Positions 57,733 through 64,000 of a stretch of DNA of 64,000 bases are shown piece by piece. This DNA comes from Pseudomonas kitaguniensis (GTDB lineage Bacteria > Pseudomonadota > Gammaproteobacteria > Pseudomonadales > Pseudomonadaceae). The notes under the pieces were generated by a model, which was not told the origin of the DNA, made no database searches, and worked only from the letters and a program-made list of their open reading frames with translations. The stretch's first letter is position 1; each line of letters begins with the position of its first letter. The stretch spans positions 1-64,000 of the forward strand of contig NZ_VUAZ01000007.1 in NCBI RefSeq assembly GCF_009296165.1. Reading direction: 5' to 3'. Position numbers and translations under genes: made by a program.

Positions 57733-58046
57733 AGCCCGGCGCTTAAGGGCAGAGGACGGGCGGGCGGTGGTTGCAAGAGTTTGTGACTGTCGCCGTCGGT
57801 CATTACCGCCAGAATCTCCATGGCGCTGTGGCCGTGCTCGATGGCGATGCCGAACTGAATGCTTTGTACCAGGCGTTTGAGGCGTTGCGGGTCGTTGCGT
57901 TGTTCGGCGCTGATCATGCGTTTGGCGACCACGCCCTCCTCGTTGGAGAGGGTGAGCATGATGCTGCCATCCAGCCGCTGGATGCTCAGGTTGACTCGGT
58001 AATTGGGCGTGAAGGTGTCGGTGATGATCTGAAAAGGATTGTCCAT
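57729..58046 (-). CDS. DUF3509 domain-containing protein
   Basis: Small cytoplasmic protein of 105 aa of a pseudomonad-restricted family: NPFQIITDTFTPNYRVNLSI followed by MLTLSNEEGVVAKRMISAEQ. Its function is not known. It overlaps the end of psiE by 4 bp on the opposite strand. Confidence 0.8.
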   Translation of the reverse strand: MDNPFQIITDTFTPNYRVNLSIQRLDGSIMLTLSNEEGVVAKRMISAEQRNDPQRLKRLVQSIQFGIAIEHGHSAMEILAVMTDGDSHKLLQPPPARPLPLSAGL

Positions 58047-58384
58047 GGTGCGTTACCGCCTGATAAGAACATGCAGTCATTGACGACCGGTGTCGGGTTT
58101 AGTTCGCGTTGCCTGACCGCCGGCCACTCCATCGCTGAGGTTTCACAAGGTCCGTTTTCCCTCAAAGGCTGTACAGCAAGGTGCGTGCCGTACAGCTATT
58201 TTCAGTCAGCGATAAACCACTGTGGGAGGCGGCTTGCTGCCGATGACGGTGGTTCAGCCGAGTATTTATTGGCTGAACCAGCGCTATCGGGAGCAAGCCC
58301 CCTCCCACATTATTTTTTGCAGTGCGCTTGAGGCGGGTGACCTGTTTCAGGGCAGTCGCGCAAAAACGATCGCAGACAGCGCAG
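58047..58384. other. Intergenic region with REP doublet
   Basis: No gene is supported in these 338 bp. A REP doublet fills 58221-58309; the remaining sequence before it should contain the promoter of the DUF3509 gene. Confidence 0.55.
58221..58309. repeat. REP doublet downstream of sdaA
   Basis: Arms TGTGGGAGGCGGCTTGCTGC and GGAGCAAGCCCCCTCCCACA face each other, with an internal GGTTCAGCCGA/TTGGCTGAACC palindrome in the centre that extends the hairpin. Confidence 0.88.
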
Positions 58385-59761
58385 TCAGCATTCGACCCAA
58401 TTGACGGCGAGGCCGCCGCGTGACGTTTCTTTGTATTTGTCGTGCATGTCGGCGCCGGTATCGCGCATGGTGCGAATGACCCGGTCGAGGGAGATAAAGT
58501 GTTTGCCGTCGCCGCGCAGGGCCATTTGCGTGGCGTTGATCGCCTTGACCGCAGCGATCGCGTTGCGCTCGATGCACGGCACTTGCACCAGGCCGCCGAC
58601 CGGGTCGCAGGTCAGGCCGAGGTTGTGTTCCAGGCCGATTTCGGCGGCGTTTTCCAGTTGTTCCGGGGTGGCGCCGAGAATGTCGGCCAGGCCGGCGGCG
58701 GCCATCGCGCAGGCGGAGCCGACTTCGCCCTGGCACCCGACTTCGGCACCCGAGATGGAGGCGTTTTTCTTGCAGAGAATGCCGACCGCCGCAGCGGCCA
58801 GGAAAAAATTCACCACGTCGTCATCTGACGCGTCGGGGTTGAACTTCATGTAGTAATGCAGCACCGCCGGGATGATGCCCGCCGCGCCATTGGTTGGTGC
58901 GGTGACCATGCGCCCGCCGGCAGCGTTTTCTTCGTTGACGGCGAGGGCGAACAGGTTGACCCATTCCATCGCCGACAAGGTTGAGGTGATGACATTCGGT
59001 TTGCCGATTTCGAGCAAGGCGCGGTGCAACTTCGCCGCGCGGCGTGGCACGTCCAGCCCGCCCGGCAAGATGCCTTCATGACGCAAGCCTTGCTCGACAC
59101 ATTCGCGCATTACCGACCAGATATGCAGCAGCCCACTGCGGATCTCTGCATCGCTGCGCCACGCGCGCTCATTGGCCAGCATCAGTTCGGAAACCCGCAG
59201 ACCGTGTTCACTGCACAGGGCCAACAGCTCGACGGCGCTGGAAAAGTCGTAGGGCAGCACCACATCGCTGGCAGGTGCGATGCCGGAGGCGGCTTCTTCA
59301 GCTTCGATGATAAAACCACCGCCCACCGAGTAATAGGTTTGCTCGCTGAGCAGGCCGTTGTCGCCATACGCGTGCAGGGACATGGCGTTGGGGTGGTAGG
59401 GCAGGCTTTCGTCCAGCAGCAGGAGGTCGGTGCGCCAGTTGAAGGCAATGTCCTGTTTGCCAGCCAGTAGCAGCCTGCCGGAGTCGCGCAGTTGCTGGAT
59501 ACGCGTGTTTATCGAGGCGGGATCGACCTGATCCGGCCATTCACCCATCAAGCCCATCACGCAGGCGCGGTCGGTGGCATGGCCGATGCCGGTGGCAGAC
59601 AGCGAGCCGTAGAGGCGCACTTCGACACGGCGCGTGGCGCTCAGCAGTTGTTGGCCTGCCAGCGCGTGGGCAAAGGTCGCCGCCGCGCGCATGGGGCCAA
59701 CGGTGTGCGAGCTGGAGGGGCCGATGCCGACTTTGAATAGATCGAAAACGCTGATAGCCAT
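58385..59761 (-). CDS. sdaA: L-serine ammonia-lyase (iron-sulfur type)
   Basis: Cytoplasmic [4Fe-4S] enzyme of 458 aa that deaminates L-serine to pyruvate. The beta domain begins [20 protein letters not shown], and the alpha domain carries the cluster cysteines in [23 protein letters not shown] and VPCIERNA. Single-chain length is typical of proteobacteria. A LysR gene is divergent from it. Confidence 0.96.
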   Translation of the reverse strand: MAISVFDLFKVGIGPSSSHTVGPMRAAATFAHALAGQQLLSATRRVEVRLYGSLSATGIGHATDRACVMGLMGEWPDQVDPASINTRIQQLRDSGRLLLAGKQDIAFNWRTDLLLLDESLPYHPNAMSLHAYGDNGLLSEQTYYSVGGGFIIEAEEAASGIAPASDVVLPYDFSSAVELLALCSEHGLRVSELMLANERAWRSDAEIRSGLLHIWSVMRECVEQGLRHEGILPGGLDVPRRAAKLHRALLEIGKPNVITSTLSAMEWVNLFALAVNEENAAGGRMVTAPTNGAAGIIPAVLHYYMKFNPDASDDDVVNFFLAAAAVGILCKKNASISGAEVGCQGEVGSACAMAAAGLADILGATPEQLENAAEIGLEHNLGLTCDPVGGLVQVPCIERNAIAAVKAINATQMALRGDGKHFISLDRVIRTMRDTGADMHDKYKETSRGGLAVNWVEC

Positions 59762-59898
59762 GCTTAAGCCTTACAAGCAATGCAAAAGAATTCGCTGCCA
59801 TGTTTTGTAGCGCAGGCGGGATTAGCGCGATACTGACCCTCTGGATTGGCACTGACCAACGAATTATCCTAAGACACCCTTTAGCAGGACTAAACACT

Positions 59899-60861
59899 AT
59901 GGCTCGCCCTCTGCATGCTCAAACGTATGTCTGGCTGCACGTTTTTTCCTGTGCCGCGCGGCATTTGTCGTTCACCCGCTGCGCCGAAGAGCTGCACATC
60001 ACGCCGGGGGCGGTGAGCCAGCAAATTCGTCAGTTGGAGGAACGTTTGGGCTTTCGGCTGTTTCACCGGCGCGCGCGCGGCGTGGAACTGAGTGCCGAGG
60101 GGCAGCGCTTGGCCGCGACAGTGGCCGAGGCCTACGGCAGCATTGATGCCGAGTTGCAGCGGTTGGACGCGGGCATGATCAGCGGCACGTTGCGCCTGCG
60201 TTCGATTCCCTCGTTCCTCGGCAAGTGGCTGACCCCGCGTTTGCCGCGCTTGCAACAACGTTTCCCGGACATCCAGCTGCGCCTGGTGGCCGAAGACAGC
60301 AGCGTTGCCCTGCACGAGGGCGATTTTGACTTGGCCATCGACTTGAATGACGGCAGTTACCCCGGCCTGCTATCCACAGCCTTGCTTGATGAGCAGATTT
60401 TTCCGGTGTGCGCCCCCAGTTTGCTGCGCGGTCGACCACCGCTGCATGGCCCGGCCGACCTAGTGCATTTTCCGCTGTTGCACGACATCACTGCCTGGCG
60501 TGGGAGTTATGAGTACGCCGAGTGGGAGTTTTACCTGAATGCCATCGGCTACCACGGCGCTGATGTACGGCGCGGGCATACCTTCAATCGCAACCACCTG
60601 ACCATTGAGGCCGCCATTGCCGGCATGGGCGTGGCCATCGCGCGGCGCACCTTGCTTAACGATGAGCTGGAGCGCGGCACCTTGATCGTGCCGTTCGGCC
60701 TCGCCGTGCCGAACCATAAACGTTACGTGTTGCTGTATGCGCCAGGTGCGTTGAACCATCCGGGCGTGCGCGCGGTGCATGACTGGCTGGTGGAGGAAGC
60801 GGGGATTTTTCGCGTTTTGCACCCGTTGGGAGAGGGCACTTATACGGATCGTTTGGCGTAA
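59899..60861 (+). CDS. LysR-family transcriptional regulator (GcvA/DsdC-like)
   Basis: Regulator of 320 aa with the N-terminal HTH (LSFTRCAEELHITPGAVSQQ IRQLEERLG) and a substrate-binding-like effector domain. The pattern resembles the GcvA/DsdC subgroup, which responds to glycine or D-serine in relatives. Its position divergent from sdaA suggests it controls serine breakdown. The start at 59899 (MARPLHAQTY) is chosen; an upstream frame extension has no ribosome site. Confidence 0.88.
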   Translation: MARPLHAQTYVWLHVFSCAARHLSFTRCAEELHITPGAVSQQIRQLEERLGFRLFHRRARGVELSAEGQRLAATVAEAYGSIDAELQRLDAGMISGTLRLRSIPSFLGKWLTPRLPRLQQRFPDIQLRLVAEDSSVALHEGDFDLAIDLNDGSYPGLLSTALLDEQIFPVCAPSLLRGRPPLHGPADLVHFPLLHDITAWRGSYEYAEWEFYLNAIGYHGADVRRGHTFNRNHLTIEAAIAGMGVAIARRTLLNDELERGTLIVPFGLAVPNHKRYVLLYAPGALNHPGVRAVHDWLVEEAGIFRVLHPLGEGTYTDRLA

Positions 60862-61057
60862 GCAGATGTAACTAACTCCCCACCCTAACAGCGTTTTTGC
60901 TCCTCGTCAGACTTAATTTGTAATGTGGGATTTATCTTTGCAAAGGGCTTGAAATGTTCTTCCGAGTGCTCAATTGTGTAATCAAGAGGTCATCGTTACA
61001 CCGTACCGGTGTTGCAGTTGTGGCCTCTCGCGAGCTAGCTGAAATAAGGGAAGAACT

Positions 61058-61471
61058 ATGCAAATCCAAGTCAATAGCGATAACCATATTGAAAGCAGCA
61101 TCCGACTGGAGGAGTGGGTACGTACTACCATTGAGAGCACGCTCGAACGTTATGAAGAAGACCTGACCCGGGTTGAGGTCTACCTGAAAGATGAGAACGG
61201 CGACAAGCCCGGTCCTCACGATTTAAGCTGCCGCCTGGAAGCGCGGCCAAAGGGCCATCAGCCGGTCTCTGTGCTGCACAAGGCCGATACGCTTGAACAG
61301 GCGATCGACGGCGCCGCCAACAAGCTCGACCATGCGCTGGAACATCTGTTTGGCAAACTGCAAGGCAAGCCGCGCGCTGCCGGGAAAACCCAGCCGACCA
61401 TCAAAGTCAACGAAGATGAGCTTGAACAGGAGTTTCTGGAAAAAGAACGCGCCGTGTTTAACAACGGATAG
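61058..61471 (+). CDS. HPF/RaiA family ribosome-associated protein
   Basis: Protein of 137 aa with the beta-alpha-beta fold pattern of HPF/RaiA: QIQVNSDNHIESSIRLEEWV, RVEVYLKDENGDKPGPHDLS and ADTLEQAIDGAANKLDHALE. The charged C-terminal tail of about 35 residues is longer than in RaiA. Relatives bind the small ribosomal subunit in stationary phase or stress. It is a single gene with GGGAAGAA upstream. Confidence 0.85.
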   Translation: MQIQVNSDNHIESSIRLEEWVRTTIESTLERYEEDLTRVEVYLKDENGDKPGPHDLSCRLEARPKGHQPVSVLHKADTLEQAIDGAANKLDHALEHLFGKLQGKPRAAGKTQPTIKVNEDELEQEFLEKERAVFNNG

Positions 61472-61552
61472 CTGACCGTTCTTTGATCCCTACTAAAACG
61501 CTCGCGATTGCAGGCCCGTTTTTGTTACAGCGGCCAAAAGCCTGGCACGCGG

Positions 61553-63889
61553 TTAGAACGCGATGGAGGTTTGCACGTACACCGTGCGCGGCTCGCCTAC
61601 GTATTTGCCTTTGTTGTTGTCGTCGAACGAGCGCGTGTAGTACTGCTTGTTGAGGATATTTTTGACACCGACCGCCACGTTCAAGTCCGACAGCTGTGGG
61701 CCGAAGTCATACGCCGCGCGGCTGCTGAACAGCATGTAACCGGGGATGCGCCCGGTACTGCCGTCGGCACTTTCGGCCTGGGTGTTGGCGTTGTCGGCGA
61801 ACTGGCTGCTCTGGTAGCTGCTGTCCAGGTTGAGCTTCCAGCGGCCTTCGGTGTAACCGACGCCCAACGTGCCTTTGTGCTTGGACGAGAAGGGCACGCG
61901 GTTGCCTTTGTTCGCGCCGTCTTCGCGGATGGTCGCATCGACGTAGGCGTAGGTGGCGTACACATCAAAACCTGCCAGCGCCGGGCTCAACCCGTCGAGC
62001 GCGTAGTTGATGCTCGACTCGATGCCTTGGTGGCGCGTTTCGCCACGCGCGATCACCGAATCGGTGGCCTGGTTGCTGTCGTACTGGTTGTCGAAGTTGA
62101 TCAGGAACGCGCCGATCTCCGCGCGCACCGTGCCGTTGTCATAGCGCGTGCCGAGTTCCCAGGTGCGCGCCTTTTCCGGTTTCACTTCGTCGTTAGTCAC
62201 GCGGTTCGGCATCTGGCTGTACTGCACGCTGCCGAACGAGCCTTCGGTGTTGGCGTAAAGGTTCCAGTCTGCGGTGAGGTGGTAGAGCACGTTCAACGCC
62301 GGCAGCGCGGTGTTGTAGTCGCCCTTGTACTTCACGTTGGTCAAGTTGTTGGTCTGCTGCGACTCGATCATCTCGTAGCGCACGCCCGGGGTGATGGTCC
62401 ACTTGCCAATATCAATGCGGTCATCGACGAAAAACGCATTGGCCTCGGTGGCGCCACGCGTGTCGCGGTCGTTGCGGCTATTGGTGTCGGGCATTTGCTG
62501 GTTGGCAGTGATCGGCGTGCGGTAGCGCAATTCGTGGCCGGCTTCGTTGATGTAGCGGTAGCCGATGCCCACTTCATGGCTGCTCGGGCCGAGGTCGAAG
62601 CCTTGCGCAAAGCGGGTTTCCAGGCCGCGTACCCAGTACTCGCGCGGCGACAGCGAGAGGAAGTTGCCTTGGTCGAGGTAGCCATTACGCAAGGTGGTGG
62701 TGAAGAAGGTGTTGGCGGTGAATTCGCGGCGGTCTTCCTGGTAGCGGTAACCGGCGTTGAACATCGTACGGCGGCCCCAGAATTTGTCGTAGGGGCGAGT
62801 CGACTGGTACGGATCAGCCTTGTAGTCCTTGACGTTCAAGCCACCCGGCATATCGGCCTGGCCTTCGTAGTACTGCGCCATGGCATTGAAGCTGTTGGCG
62901 TCGTCCAGTTGGTATTTGCCCTTGAGAATCAGGTCGTCGATACGCGTGTTGCTGTTTTCACGCCAGTCGCCGCCACGCGTGCCGGAGTACAGGATCGCGC
63001 CGCCGAGGCCATTGTCAGCGGTGCCGCCGGCCAGCAGGTTGCCGGTGGTTTTAAAGCCGTCGTGGCTGGAAGACGGGCTGGTTTCAGTCTGCAAGCCGCC
63101 TTTGACCGTTGGCGCATCCGGGATCGCGCGGGTCACGAAGTTGACGATGCCGCCGACGTTTTGCGGGCCGTAGCGCACCGCGCCGCCGCCGCGCACCACG
63201 TCCACGGCGTCCATGTTGCCCATGCTGATCGGCGCGAAGGACAGTTGCGGTTGGCCATACGGCGCAAACGGCACCGGGATGCCGTCCATCAGCACGGTGG
63301 AGCGCGACGCCAGGCGTGGGTTGAGCCCGCGAATACCGAAGTTCAGCGCCATGTCATGGCTGCCGGTGCCGTTGTTGTCCGGTGCGTTGACGCCGGGGAT
63401 GCGGTTGAGCACGTCGCGGGCTTGAGTGGCACCCTGGCGCTCGAACTCCTCGCGGCGGATCACGTCACGCGCGCCGGCGTGTTCGAACACGTTGGTTTGC
63501 GCCGCGTCGCCGAGCCAGTCGCCGACCACGCTGGAGGTTTGCAGCTCAAGGGTGGCGGGCGCGCTGGCCGGTTGCACGCTGTAGGCGTTGTCGCCCTCGG
63601 CGCGCGCTTGCAGGCCGGTGCCTTCGAGGAGTTTTTGCAGCCCTTCAGCGGTGCTGAAATTGCCCGACAAACCACGGCTCTGCAGGCCCGCCGTGACCTC
63701 TGAGCCGAACGAAATCAACACGCCCGACTCGCGCCCGAATTGATTAAGGGCGGCTTCCAGCGACGCCGGGGCGATGTGATACGGCTTGGCATCGGCCGCC
63801 ATTACCGGCGGCAGTGCGCTGAGGCTGAGGCTGGCGCCGAGTAGCAGTTGGCGCAAGGTGCGGGCGAGAAGGGTCGGTTGCTGGGGCAT
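61553..63889 (-). CDS. fecA: TonB-dependent ferric citrate-type receptor FecA
   Basis: Outer-membrane receptor of 778 aa. The start at 63889 (MPQQPTLLARTLRQLLLG) gives a signal peptide ending VMAA. The STN signalling domain follows (YHIAPASLEAALNQFGRESG), then the plug (RDVLNRIPGVNAPDNNGTGS, RSTVLMDGIPVPFAPYGQPQ) and barrel ending VYVQTSIAF. Overall pattern matches FecA, which takes up ferric dicitrate and signals through FecR and FecI. Those genes would be upstream, beyond position 64000, so the regulatory pair cannot be checked here. Confidence 0.9.
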   Translation of the reverse strand: MPQQPTLLARTLRQLLLGASLSLSALPPVMAADAKPYHIAPASLEAALNQFGRESGVLISFGSEVTAGLQSRGLSGNFSTAEGLQKLLEGTGLQARAEGDNAYSVQPASAPATLELQTSSVVGDWLGDAAQTNVFEHAGARDVIRREEFERQGATQARDVLNRIPGVNAPDNNGTGSHDMALNFGIRGLNPRLASRSTVLMDGIPVPFAPYGQPQLSFAPISMGNMDAVDVVRGGGAVRYGPQNVGGIVNFVTRAIPDAPTVKGGLQTETSPSSSHDGFKTTGNLLAGGTADNGLGGAILYSGTRGGDWRENSNTRIDDLILKGKYQLDDANSFNAMAQYYEGQADMPGGLNVKDYKADPYQSTRPYDKFWGRRTMFNAGYRYQEDRREFTANTFFTTTLRNGYLDQGNFLSLSPREYWVRGLETRFAQGFDLGPSSHEVGIGYRYINEAGHELRYRTPITANQQMPDTNSRNDRDTRGATEANAFFVDDRIDIGKWTITPGVRYEMIESQQTNNLTNVKYKGDYNTALPALNVLYHLTADWNLYANTEGSFGSVQYSQMPNRVTNDEVKPEKARTWELGTRYDNGTVRAEIGAFLINFDNQYDSNQATDSVIARGETRHQGIESSINYALDGLSPALAGFDVYATYAYVDATIREDGANKGNRVPFSSKHKGTLGVGYTEGRWKLNLDSSYQSSQFADNANTQAESADGSTGRIPGYMLFSSRAAYDFGPQLSDLNVAVGVKNILNKQYYTRSFDDNNKGKYVGEPRTVYVQTSIAF

Positions 63890-64000
63890 TAAGGGCGGTC
63901 CTGAGAAGGAAGGATCAAGGTGGCTTTCCTTCTCTGTCACGCGAGGTGTGGAAAACGGCTCAGAGTATTTTGAATAAAGTCGAAAAAATTACGCGCGTGC

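Noticed and set aside
61508..63703. 731-codon open frame on the plus strand
   Set aside because: It is exactly antisense to the fecA receptor and has Val/Ala/Arg/His-rich composition with no domain pattern; long shadow frames are common in GC-rich genes.

Overview
The window is a chromosomal segment of a GC-rich gamma-proteobacterium, almost certainly of the Pseudomonas fluorescens group. The evidence is a complete twelve-gene alginate operon in Pseudomonas order, an aapJQMP amino-acid transporter, hmgR/hmgA/fahA/maiA, and many REP doublets of the 'GTGGGAGSGGGCTTGCTC' type typical of these species. I saw no rRNA, tRNA, phage, IS element or CRISPR.

Layout. (1) 1-400: five 58-bp tandem repeats and the alginate operon terminator. 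(2) 401-16946, minus strand: algD-alg8-alg44-algK-algE-algG-algX-algL-algI-algJ-algF-algA, making GDP-mannuronate and polymerising, acetylating, epimerising and exporting alginate. A 900-bp regulatory region with a candidate AlgU promoter lies upstream. Repeat elements sit at four points in the operon, one inside the signal-peptide region of algK. (3) 17.8-25.3 kb: housekeeping genes yaaA, a polysaccharide deacetylase, a PhoH-type ATPase, moaC-moaD-moaE, rhlB and a carboxylesterase. (4) 25.4-29.9 kb: aapJQMP behind a clear sigma-54 promoter. (5) 30 kb: an mqsRA toxin-antitoxin pair with a perfect palindromic operator, then a GntR regulator and an MFS exporter. (6) 32.7-42.9 kb: a chaperone-usher cluster whose subunits are DUF1120 (GltF/YhcF-type) proteins, six of them, with two response regulators and no sensor kinase; this is the least described system here. 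(7) 43-50 kb: small enzymes, a TonB-dependent siderophore receptor coupled to a beta-propeller protein, and a PBP4-type carboxypeptidase. (8) 50-54 kb: homogentisate catabolism under HmgR. (9) 54-64 kb: SirB1-like protein, an amino-acid dehydrogenase, SOS-controlled yebG, psiE, DUF3509, L-serine dehydratase with a LysR regulator, an HPF/RaiA-like protein and a FecA-like receptor cut off from its upstream partners by the window edge.

Four genes (algX, algG, aapM and the amino-acid dehydrogenase) are each split by a single-base indel while both halves remain fully conserved. That pattern suggests residual sequencing errors at least as much as real inactivation, and affects how the alginate operon should be read. 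The dehydrogenase also lacks its catalytic lysine, which an indel error cannot explain.
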